Source of the DNA: Melittangium boletus DSM 14713
Lineage (GTDB): Bacteria; Myxococcota; Myxococcia; Myxococcales; Myxococcaceae
Length of the DNA: 64,000 nt
Assembly: GCF_002305855.1 (NCBI RefSeq)
Contig: NZ_CP022163.1
Location: 4,898,292-4,962,291 of the forward strand
Direction: 5' to 3'
In this document: piece after piece, positions 52,486-61,718 of the stretch
Layout: every line of letters starts with the position of its first letter
How positions within the stretch are numbered: the stretch's first letter is position 1
Notes under the pieces: generated by a model
Databases searched by the model: none
Told to the model about the DNA's origin: nothing
The model's input: only the letters and a program-made list of their open reading frames with translations
Made by a program: the position numbers and the translations under genes

Positions 52486-53829
52486 TCAACCCCAGACGAG
52501 GAAGGCGAGGGTGACGAGCGGGAGATAGAAGAGGAAGGCCACGAGCAGGAAGCCCAGGATGTCCTTGAAGTCGAGCCGGGCCACGGACAGGAGCGGCAGC
52601 GCCCAGAAGGGCTGGATGAGGTCCGTGGCCATGTCGCCCCAGGCATACGCGAGCACGACCTTCTCCGGCGCCACCCCGAGCGCGTGGGCCGCTTCCAGGA
52701 GGTAGGGCGCCTCGATGGCCCACTTGGAGCCTCCCGAGGGGACGAAGTAGTTCACCACGCCGCTGTAGAGGTAGACGATGGCGGGGAAGGTGTGGGCGGT
52801 GGACAGCGACACGAAGAGCTGGCCGATGCGCTCGGTGAGGCCCGTGGCCTTGAAGATGCCGTAGATGCCCGCGTAGAGGGGGAATTGCAGCACGATGCCA
52901 TGCAGCACGCTCGCGGCCTCCTCGCTGGCCTTGAGCAGCCGCGCGGGCGTGCCGTGCAGCAGCACCGCCAGGGTGAGGAAGAGGAAGTTCACCCCGTTGA
53001 GGTTGAGCGCCTTGAAGCCGCCGTTGAGCCACAGCGTGCGCGCGAACCACGCCAGCCCCAGGACGCCGAAGAGGACGTTGAGCAGCGGCGAGAAGTCCAG
53101 CCACAGCGCGGGGCTCTTGTCCGCGGGCCGGGTGGGCGGCTCGAAGTCCCGGAACTGCTCCATCAGCGCGGGGTCCACCCGCACGGTGCGCTCGGGGCTC
53201 GGGTGCATGGCCCAGGCGAGCACGGTGAGCCCCGCCACCGCCGCGAGCGTGAGTCCCAGGTTGAAGGGGGAGAAGAGGGTGCGGTCGATGGGGATGACGC
53301 CGAGCTGCTTCTCCAGGAAGTGGCCCGGGGTGGCCACCAGCAGCGGCGCCGAGGCGGACAGGCCCGCGTGCCACGTGGCCCCCAGGCCGAAGTAGGCGCA
53401 GGCCACGAGCAGCCGGTAGTCCACGTCCGGCCTCCGCCGGGCCACGAAGCGCACCAGCATGGCGCTGGCCACGAGCGACAGGCCCCAGTTGATGTAGGCC
53501 AGTCCCATGGACACCAGTGCCATGAGCACCACCGCGCTTCTCGGTCCCCGGGCCAGTCCCGCCAGCCGCTCCAGCAGCATGCGCACCGGCCGGGTGAGCG
53601 CGAGCAGGTAGCCGGTGAACATCACCAGCGCCATCTGCATGGAGAAGGAGAGCAGCTCCCAGAAGCCGGCGCCCCACGCATCCAGCACGCTCGGCGCGGG
53701 CGTGCCCGTCCACCCCACGGCGAGCCCCAGGGTGAAGAGCGACAGCAGCACCGCGATGGCGAACGAGCTGGGCACGAAGCGCGCGGAGAAGCGCCCGAGC
53801 GCCTCCGCGATGCGAACGAGTGTTTCCAC
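52486..53829 (-). CDS. atoE: Short-chain fatty acid transporter, AtoE type
   Basis: This 447-residue membrane transporter has about a dozen segments and the family blocks MALVMFTGYLLALTRPVR, ACAYFGLGATWHAGLSAS, GIVLQFPLYAGIYGI and NYFVPSGGSKWAIEAPYL. The family exchanges or imports short-chain fatty acids such as butyrate. It begins with a GTG at 53829; the upstream frame stays open but has no signal and no start with a better ribosome binding site. It lies alone, with no atoDA or acyl-CoA genes nearby, so scavenging rather than a degradation pathway is suggested. Confidence 0.9.
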   Translation of the reverse strand: METLVRIAEALGRFSARFVPSSFAIAVLLSLFTLGLAVGWTGTPAPSVLDAWGAGFWELLSFSMQMALVMFTGYLLALTRPVRMLLERLAGLARGPRSAVVLMALVSMGLAYINWGLSLVASAMLVRFVARRRPDVDYRLLVACAYFGLGATWHAGLSASAPLLVATPGHFLEKQLGVIPIDRTLFSPFNLGLTLAAVAGLTVLAWAMHPSPERTVRVDPALMEQFRDFEPPTRPADKSPALWLDFSPLLNVLFGVLGLAWFARTLWLNGGFKALNLNGVNFLFLTLAVLLHGTPARLLKASEEAASVLHGIVLQFPLYAGIYGIFKATGLTERIGQLFVSLSTAHTFPAIVYLYSGVVNYFVPSGGSKWAIEAPYLLEAAHALGVAPEKVVLAYAWGDMATDLIQPFWALPLLSVARLDFKDILGFLLVAFLFYLPLVTLAFLVWG

Positions 53830-54085
53830 GTGACGTCGGGCTCCGGTAGGAGGGAGGGCGGATATCCACCGCGGAGCACATCTCAACACGGCTCCAGGGG
53901 CCTTCCGAGAAAACCCCTGGGGCTCGCGCGGGGCGCATGGCGCGTCGCGGCGCATGCGAATGAACACGCCCGGGCGGGGACGTGTCGGGCGGTGGACAGG
54001 CGAGCGGGGCCGTCTGTCCTGGGCTGTCGGGGAATGCGCAGGCCCCCCCTTGGCGGGCTCCAGGGCAATGGCCATTTGGAGACCA

Positions 54086-54400
54086 ATGGCCTACCGCGTC
54101 CAGATCCCCGTGGAGCTGTGGAGCACCCTCAAGGCGCTTCCGCCCGTGCTCGTCGAGAAGCTGCATCGGCGGCTCGACGGCATCGCGCAACTGGCGGAGG
54201 TGGCTCCCCCGCTCAACCCGCTCTGGTTGAAGCTGGGCGCCACGGACCGGCCGCTCCTGCGCTGCCTGGTGGATGGGTATGTGCTGCTCTACGAGGTCGA
54301 CGAGTCCTGCCGCACCGTCTCGGTGCTCGACGTCGAACAGGAGGAGCGCGATTCGCTCTTCTCCTTCGAGGAGTCGATGGGCGCGAACGACCCGCATTGA
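54086..54400 (+). CDS. Orphan RelE/ParE-like protein
   Basis: This 104-residue protein starts at an ATG with GGAG upstream. It has the RelE-fold pattern: an N-terminal helix PVELWSTLKALPPVLVEKLH, then LRCLVDGYVLLYEVDESCRT and the strand VSVLDVEQEERD. No antitoxin-like small gene lies before or after it. It may be a stand-alone regulator or a decayed toxin. No family is confirmed; other small RelE-like folds are possible. Confidence 0.55.
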   Translation: MAYRVQIPVELWSTLKALPPVLVEKLHRRLDGIAQLAEVAPPLNPLWLKLGATDRPLLRCLVDGYVLLYEVDESCRTVSVLDVEQEERDSLFSFEESMGANDPH

Positions 54401-54542
54401 CGACGGGCCGGAGGGTGCAGGAATTTCAGCCCCCTTCTGGCGCTCTTTACATGCTCGCTCCCTCGCTTGGGCGGGGGGACGACGTGCAGTGGCCCGGGAT
54501 TCCTGGGGAGGGGACCCCGCTGGGTGGTGGGGATGATCCGGC

Positions 54543-56450
<1,908 letters not shown>

Positions 56451-56465
56451 AATGTCGGCGCTCTC

Positions 56466-57770
56466 ATGGCTTCCGATTCCGACGACGACAAGCTCCCCAC
56501 GCAGGGCCGTTTCACCCGCTTCCGCAAGCTCGCGGGGCTCTCCGCGCAGCTCAGCGCGGACGTGCTCAAGAGCGGGGCCAGGCGGCTCGTGGGCCAGGAG
56601 CCCGAGCTGCTCAGCATGTCCGCCGCGGAGAAGCTGGTGTCCACGCTCGGCGAGCTCAAGGGCGCGGCCATGAAGTTCGGCCAGGCCATGGCCATGGAGC
56701 CGGAGATGTTCTCGCCCGAGGTGCGCCAGGTCATCGCGCGGCTGCAGAACGAGGCGCCGCCCATGCCCTATGCGCTGGTGGAGCGGGTCATCCGCGAGGA
56801 GCTGGGCGACGCTCCGGAAAAGCTCTTCCGCGAGTTCTCCCAGGCGCCGCTCGCGGCCGCCTCGCTCGGCCAGGTGCACCGCGCGGTGCTGCACGACGGC
56901 CGCGAGGTGGCGGTGAAGGTGCAGTATCCCGGCATCGAGCAGACGCTCGTCGGGGACATGGACAACCTGGGCCTCATGGTGAAGACGGTGTCCAAGGCCT
57001 CGCGCCTGGCGGACGGCACCGCCTACTTCCGCGAGCTGCGCGATGAGCTGCTGCTGGAGACGGACTACCTGCGCGAGGCCTCGCTGTGCACGGCCTTCGC
57101 CCGGGGGGTCGCCCGGCTGCCGGACTTGAAGGTGCCCGAGGTCATCTCCGAGCGGACCACCCGGCGCGTGCTCACCCTGGAGCTGCTGCGCGGCCGGACG
57201 CTCAAGGACTGGGTCGTCTCCCAGCCCTCGCCCGAGGAGCGCTTCCGCGTGGCGCGCCAGCTCATCCTCGCCATCTACGGGCCCTTCTTCACCGAGGGCG
57301 ACATGCACGCCGATCCCCACCCGGGCAACTTCATGGTGCTCGAGGATGGGCGCCTGGGCGTGCTCGACTTCGGCTCCATCAAGCGCTTCAGCCCGCGCTT
57401 CGTGGACGCCAACCGGCGCATGTTCCTGCACGCCGTGCGGCTCGAGCCCATGAACGTGCTCGCCCTGAGCCGGGAGGTGGGCTTCACCTGCGAGCTGCCG
57501 GACGCGGAGGGCGAGGCCCTCATCCAGGAGATTTTCGACATCGCCGGGCGGCCCATGCGCCTGGACTCGTACGACTTCGCCACCTGCTCCATCGCGCGGG
57601 ACATGCGCGGCCACTTCACGCGCAACGCCCCCCGTTTCCTGAAGATCCGTCCGCCCGCGGAAGGGGTGCTGTTCTTCCGTTCCACCGGAGGGCTCATCCA
57701 GAACCTGCGCCTCATTGGCGCGGAGGGCGACTTCCGCCGCGTCTACCAGGAGGTCGCCGCGCTCCTGTAG
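56466..57770 (+). CDS. ABC1/UbiB-family atypical kinase
   Basis: This 434-residue protein of the ABC1 (AarF/UbiB/Coq8) family has GELKGAAMKFGQAMAME (the KxGQ motif of the family, about 62-78), AAASLGQVHRAV (Ala-rich loop), the ATP-binding Lys in VAVKVQYPGIE, and the catalytic block MHADPHPGNFMV followed by VLDFGSIK. Such proteins support ubiquinone biosynthesis or regulate lipids. It lacks the long UbiB C-terminal membrane tail. It follows the Ser/Thr kinase by 16 bases and is probably in one transcript. The stop is five bases from the convergent receiver gene. Confidence 0.88.
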   Translation: MASDSDDDKLPTQGRFTRFRKLAGLSAQLSADVLKSGARRLVGQEPELLSMSAAEKLVSTLGELKGAAMKFGQAMAMEPEMFSPEVRQVIARLQNEAPPMPYALVERVIREELGDAPEKLFREFSQAPLAAASLGQVHRAVLHDGREVAVKVQYPGIEQTLVGDMDNLGLMVKTVSKASRLADGTAYFRELRDELLLETDYLREASLCTAFARGVARLPDLKVPEVISERTTRRVLTLELLRGRTLKDWVVSQPSPEERFRVARQLILAIYGPFFTEGDMHADPHPGNFMVLEDGRLGVLDFGSIKRFSPRFVDANRRMFLHAVRLEPMNVLALSREVGFTCELPDAEGEALIQEIFDIAGRPMRLDSYDFATCSIARDMRGHFTRNAPRFLKIRPPAEGVLFFRSTGGLIQNLRLIGAEGDFRRVYQEVAALL

Positions 57771-57775
57771 CCCCC

Positions 57776-58183
57776 CTAGCGGGCCCCCGCCACCGGCAGC
57801 CGGCTCTTCTTGTAGATGCTGATGAGCTTGCGAGCGAGCGACTCGCCCTGAACGCTCTTGGAGATGTAGCCGTCCGCGCCCGAGGCCAGCGCGAGTGAGC
57901 GCAGCTTGGCTTCGTCCGAGGCCGAATAGAGGATGAAGCGCGTGGTGGAGGGCGCCTGATTGCGCGCGAGCGCCAGCACCTTGTCCCCGCTGAGCGCCGG
58001 GATGTTCACGTCCAACAGCACCAGGTCCGGCATCACGGTGCGCACCAGGTTGGACACGCCCAGCGACGAGCGGTGCGTGCGCACCTCGAAGCCGTACGCG
58101 TGCAGGGTGCGTTCCACCAACATCAGTTGATCCACATCGTCGTCCACCACCAGGACGCGGATCTTCGTCTCGATCTCTGACAT
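57776..58183 (-). CDS. Stand-alone receiver-domain response regulator (paralog A)
   Basis: This 135-residue receiver has no output domain. The acidic pocket VLVVDDDVDQL, the phospho-acceptor Asp in LVLLDVNIP (about 57), FILYSASDE and the conserved Lys in ISKSVQGE are all present. It is over half identical by eye to the receiver at 61317-61718. The start at 58183 has GGGGAG upstream. It is convergent with the ABC1 gene. With no kinase next to it, its partner may be the hybrid kinase about 4 kb to the right. Confidence 0.9.
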   Translation of the reverse strand: MSEIETKIRVLVVDDDVDQLMLVERTLHAYGFEVRTHRSSLGVSNLVRTVMPDLVLLDVNIPALSGDKVLALARNQAPSTTRFILYSASDEAKLRSLALASGADGYISKSVQGESLARKLISIYKKSRLPVAGAR

Positions 58184-58731
58184 GGGCTCCCCTTCGGAGC
58201 GGAGATGGGTTGTCGTGTTGGCCGCGTGGAGGCTGCGGGACTCCAGGATACCGCTCCCGATTCCAAGCGGGAGTCCTACCCCCTTGGAACAGGTGCCGGA
58301 GGCCATAAATCCAACGCCCGCAAACCCGCCAGGCGAGCAAACCCCGTCAGAACTTCGGAGAGTGAACCCAGCCTGGTGCGCAAAGCCAGGAAGAGGGGGA
58401 ACGAGCGGGCGGACGGGCGGGACGCCACGAAAGCCGGGCCCGCGTCGGTGGACTGCTTCTTGCGTGTGGCTTCGAGGGGAGCCGAGGGCAGCGGGTGCCG
58501 CTCTCGTTCTTCCGGACAGTTTCCGTCCGGGGGCGAATGGACAAACATGGATGGGTTGCGAAGCTCCTCGGGGAGGTTCGTCTGGATGATGACTCATCCT
58601 GGCAGGTGTCTGCGCTCGAGACAACAAGGCCATGGTTCCCAAGGACAGACACGACGAAGAGGAGGATGCCGAGGTTCGCGTCGATCGTTCGCGGGGGGGA
58701 TTTTGAACTTAGTACCAGCAAGGAGTCGCAC
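58184..58731. other. 548-bp intergenic region between receiver and LuxR-type regulator
   Basis: This is the longest non-coding gap in the window, between two divergently read regulator genes. It is GC-rich, with short low-complexity stretches and several weak inverted repeats. The only reading frame of size (about 58182-58589) is Pro/Arg-rich and has no homology pattern, so I do not call it a gene. A TGGCAGG-like motif at 58600 resembles half of a sigma-54 promoter but lacks the -12 GC at the right spacing. An AAGGAG at the right edge serves the LuxR-type gene. Otherwise I see nothing certain here. Confidence 0.5.
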
Positions 58732-59421
58732 ATGGGGGAACGAATCCGGTTAGGTATTTTAGAAGACCAGCAGGTCTTCCGGGAGAGTCTGGTGGCGCTC
58801 TTCGAGGGCGCGGGGATGCAGGTGGTCGCCGCGGGAGCGAACGTGGAGGAGGTGTTGGCGCAACTGGGGACGGAGTCCCTGGATGTGGTGGTGGTGGACC
58901 TGAGGCTCGAACGACCGGATTCCTGGGCCGTGGACAATGGCTTGCGCCTGGTGGAAATCCTGCGTGAGCGCTCTCCGAACACCCGCGCGCTCGTGCTGTC
59001 GGCCCACCGGGAGGTCGCGGTGTTGGAGCGGTGCTTCCAGGCGGGATCCGTGGGCTATCTGTGCAAGCTCAACGTGAGCAGTGCCCGGTTGATCTCCGCC
59101 GTCGAGCAGATCTCCCGTGGCGAGTGGTTGGTTCCTCCGGAGCTGGTGTCTCCGGGGCGGCCGACGTCGGCGGAATACGCCTCGCCCCTGGAGCGGCTCA
59201 CCCAGCGCGAGCGCGAGGTGTTGACCATGGTGGCCAGTGGCGCGGACAACCTCCAGATTTCCGCGCGTCTGGGCATCACGGAGCGCACGGTGAAGGCGCA
59301 TGTCTCCAACCTCTACCGGAAGCTGGAAGTGCAGAACCGCGTGGAGATGGCCATGGTGATGTACCAGTCCAACCGGATCCTTCCCGAGACCGATGCACCC
59401 CATCCCCAGGCAGGAGGATAG
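58732..59421 (+). CDS. NarL/LuxR-family two-component response regulator
   Basis: This is a 229-residue regulator. An N-terminal receiver (about 1-125) has ILEDQQ, the acceptor Asp in VVVVDLRLE (about 55), and a Lys in YLCKLN. A C-terminal LuxR helix-turn-helix (about 155-215) has LTQREREVLTMVASGADN and TERTVKAHVSNLYRKLEV. An AAGGAG lies seven bases before the ATG. No kinase precedes it on the same strand. It is divergent from receiver A and converges on the O-methyltransferase gene, three bases apart. Confidence 0.93.
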   Translation: MGERIRLGILEDQQVFRESLVALFEGAGMQVVAAGANVEEVLAQLGTESLDVVVVDLRLERPDSWAVDNGLRLVEILRERSPNTRALVLSAHREVAVLERCFQAGSVGYLCKLNVSSARLISAVEQISRGEWLVPPELVSPGRPTSAEYASPLERLTQREREVLTMVASGADNLQISARLGITERTVKAHVSNLYRKLEVQNRVEMAMVMYQSNRILPETDAPHPQAGG

Positions 59422-59424
59422 CGC

Positions 59425-60447
59425 TCACGGTTTGCGCGCGGTGACGAGCTCGAGGGAGCCGGGCCATACGCACACGTCGCGAAAGCCCAGTGCCTCGAGT
59501 TCCCGCGTGTAGAAGGCCAGCTCGCGCAGGGCGCTCGCGCAGGTGTCCACGCCCATGAGGAAGTAGGACCAGAAGAACTGGGCGGCGAGCCGTCCGGGAG
59601 TCCGGAACTCCTCGCAGATGAGGACAAGGCCTCCTGGGGGCAGGGCGTCGAGGGCGGCGCGCAGCAGGGCCCGCGCGATGTCCTCGGGCCAGTCGTGCAG
59701 GACCCGGACGAAGGAGAGGGCGTCGTAGCCACGCGGCAGGGACTCGCGCAGGAAGTCGCCCGCCACGAAGCCCAACCGGCCCTCCAACCGCCGCTCGCTC
59801 CGGGTGCGGGCCACCAGGGGCTCGCAGGTGGGCAGGTTGTAGACGTCCACGCGGAGGCCGGGCATCGCCTCCAACAGATGGGCGCCGAGCGAGCCGTCTC
59901 CACCCCCCACGTCGAGCAGGCGGGTGCCCTGGGGCAGCAACCGGGGCGCATGGAGCAGGAAGGTCTCCCGGATGGGACCGAGCCCCGCCGCCATGCTGGC
60001 CTCGAAGCCGGCCACCTGCGCGGGGGTGCGCGGGGGCCAGTCGAAGGCCTCGGTGGGGATGCTCCGCTCGCCTCGCAGCACCTCGGGGAGGTGGCCATGC
60101 AGCGCACGCCAGGCATACGTCTCCCGATTCCGTTCCTGCGAATGGGGGCCCAGCACGGCGGCGGCCGCCGCGCGCAGACCTGGCACCGCCGTGTACTGGG
60201 CTTCTCCTTCCCCGGCGGCGGGCGGCTCGCGCCGCACGAGTCCCAGACTCTCCAGGCAGTCGAGGAACTTGTGGAGGCGCGCGGGCACGAAGCCATGCGC
60301 CGATGCCAGCGCGCTCAGCGAGGCGGGCCCCGGCTCCAGGGCGTCCAGGAGTCCCAGCCGCAGGGCCGTTTCCACCACGTCCACCGCGCGCGCGCCGTTG
60401 AAGAGCAGGTGCAGCAGGGCGCGGGGATCCGCCGAGGGCGTGCTCAT
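59425..60447 (-). CDS. SAM-dependent O-methyltransferase (winged-helix type)
   Basis: This 340-residue enzyme has an N-terminal winged-helix dimerisation domain (about 10-95), then a class I methyltransferase with LLDVGGGDGSLGAHLLEAMP (about 167-186), VDVYNLPTCEP, DALSFVRVLHDWP with the conserved His-Asp pair, and LVLICEEF. This is the hydroxyindole/caffeate-type O-methyltransferase fold found in secondary metabolism. The ATG overlaps the upstream dioxygenase-like gene by ATGA, so the two are translationally coupled. The acceptor is likely a phenolic or hydroxy-indole product of that enzyme, but this is inference. Confidence 0.88.
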   Translation of the reverse strand: MSTPSADPRALLHLLFNGARAVDVVETALRLGLLDALEPGPASLSALASAHGFVPARLHKFLDCLESLGLVRREPPAAGEGEAQYTAVPGLRAAAAAVLGPHSQERNRETYAWRALHGHLPEVLRGERSIPTEAFDWPPRTPAQVAGFEASMAAGLGPIRETFLLHAPRLLPQGTRLLDVGGGDGSLGAHLLEAMPGLRVDVYNLPTCEPLVARTRSERRLEGRLGFVAGDFLRESLPRGYDALSFVRVLHDWPEDIARALLRAALDALPPGGLVLICEEFRTPGRLAAQFFWSYFLMGVDTCASALRELAFYTRELEALGFRDVCVWPGSLELVTARKP

Positions 60448-61256
60448 GGGACGTCCGAGCCCGTCGAGCCCCGGGGGGCGCCCGGCGCATGACCGCCCTC
60501 GCGCCGCCAGGTGGCGGTCATCTCCACCCGCACCCGCCACAGCGCGGGAAAGAGGGGCTTCATCATCCGCCCGGTGAGCACCCGCGTGGGCAGTCCATCC
60601 AGCGCCTTCACCGTGGAGTCCACGCCAATGGTGCGGCGCACGAGCTGGAAGTGGGTGTACAGCCAGAGCTGGAACGACTCGTCATAGTCGAGGAGTTGTT
60701 CGCACATGCGCTTGAGGTCCGCGAGGCCCGGGCGGGTATAGAGGGTGGCCAGCTCCACGCCCCGGCGCCACAACAGCCGCGCCAGGGCTTCCTCCAGTCC
60801 CTGCGCGGTGAGCCCCACCGCGTTGTAGCCCGGAGATTCCTGGCCACTGCCGTTGCCGAGAGCGCGGCGGATGATCTGATAGGCGTCCGGGGTGAGCGTT
60901 TCGAGGACACCGAGCTGGGAGGCGAGGGTGCGTGCCACCCGGTTCATGCGCTCGAGCCGGGCCGAGACTTCCCACAGCTGGTCCTGGTCCAGCTCCGCGA
61001 CGCACTCCACCGACTCGTGGGCGAGCAGCTTGAGCCACAGCTCCTGGGATTGATGCACCACCTGGAACATCAGCTCATCGGGCGTCACGCATTGCTCGGG
61101 CGGCGTCTGCAGCGCGAGCAACTGCTGGGTGCGCACGTATTTCTCGTAGTCCAGTTCGCCCCGGCCTACCCACTTGTCCAGCATCGCGTTGTGCCAGGGC
61201 CCTTGCAGCTGACGGCGCAGCAATTCGGCATGACTCACCTCGGGGATGTTCTCCAT
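60444..61256 (-). CDS. Tryptophan 2,3-dioxygenase-like haem enzyme
   Basis: This 270-residue protein of the TDO superfamily has Y-x-x-Y-V and LLALQTPPEQCVTPDELMFQ, then HQSQELWLKLLAHE with His68 at the position of the substrate-side His, LTPDAYQIIR, and TLTP-type segments. The proximal haem His is probably H202 in LYTHFQLVRRTIG. The canonical GTGGSSG substrate loop near the C-terminus is missing, replaced by VDSTVKALDGLPTR, and the protein is shorter than standard TDO by some tens of residues. The reaction may therefore differ from formyl-kynurenine formation. AAGGAGG precedes the ATG. It heads a coupled pair with the methyltransferase and follows a receiver gene by 60 bases. Confidence 0.8.
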   Translation of the reverse strand: MENIPEVSHAELLRRQLQGPWHNAMLDKWVGRGELDYEKYVRTQQLLALQTPPEQCVTPDELMFQVVHQSQELWLKLLAHESVECVAELDQDQLWEVSARLERMNRVARTLASQLGVLETLTPDAYQIIRRALGNGSGQESPGYNAVGLTAQGLEEALARLLWRRGVELATLYTRPGLADLKRMCEQLLDYDESFQLWLYTHFQLVRRTIGVDSTVKALDGLPTRVLTGRMMKPLFPALWRVRVEMTATWRREGGHAPGAPRGSTGSDVP

Positions 61257-61316
61257 GGGTTTCCTCCTTGTTGAAGGGCGAGCGGGACAGGTGCCCTTCG
61301 CGGAGGACGTGCCTTG

Positions 61317-61718
61317 TCAGGTCGGGGTAACGCGGCCTTGACTGCGAAAGGCGGTGAGCTTGCGCACGAGCTCCGCTCCCTGAACGCTCTTGGAAAGGTA
61401 ACCATCGGCGCCCGAGGCCAAAGCCAGTGAACGCAGCCGGGCCTCATCCGTTGCGGAGTAGAGGATGAACTGGGTGCCTCGTGGGGCATGCCGGCGCGCG
61501 AGACCCAGCACTTGATCGCCCTTGAGGGCGGGGAAGTTCACGTCGAGCAGCACCAGATCCGGCTCGTTCTGCCGCACGAGGTTGGACACGCCCAGCGCGG
61601 AGTCGTGGGTCTTCACGTCGAAGTGGGGAGTCAGGGTCCGCCGGACGAGTTCCAGTTGATCCGGATCATCGTCCACCACCAGGACTCGCGTTCTGCCTGG
61701 GAAGGCTGGCTCAGCCAT
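61317..61718 (-). CDS. Stand-alone receiver-domain response regulator (paralog B)
   Basis: This 133-residue receiver has VLVVDDDPDQL, the acceptor Asp in LVLLDVNFP, FILYSATDE and the Lys in LSKSVQG. It shares long identical stretches (LGVSNLVR, ARLRSLALASGADGYLSKSV) with the receiver at 57776-58183. Its start codon overlaps the last bases of the hybrid kinase gene by eight bases, so it is translated from the same message and very likely receives or passes phosphate for that kinase. The gene ends 60 bases before the TDO-like gene on the same strand. Confidence 0.92.
   Translation of the reverse strand: MAEPAFPGRTRVLVVDDDPDQLELVRRTLTPHFDVKTHDSALGVSNLVRQNEPDLVLLDVNFPALKGDQVLGLARRHAPRGTQFILYSATDEARLRSLALASGADGYLSKSVQGAELVRKLTAFRSQGRVTPT

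Noticed and set aside
58182..58589. Pro/Arg-rich reading frame in the long gap
   Set aside because: Composition is that of non-coding GC-rich DNA, there is no ribosome binding site, and no motif is visible.
58600..58614. Possible sigma-54 promoter (TGGCAGG followed by TGCG)
   Set aside because: The spacing between GG and GC is one base short and the TTGC part is missing.
59425..61256. Reading the TDO-like/methyltransferase pair as part of a classical large biosynthetic cluster
   Set aside because: No NRPS, PKS, carrier protein or transporter gene is within the window; only a compact pair is supported.
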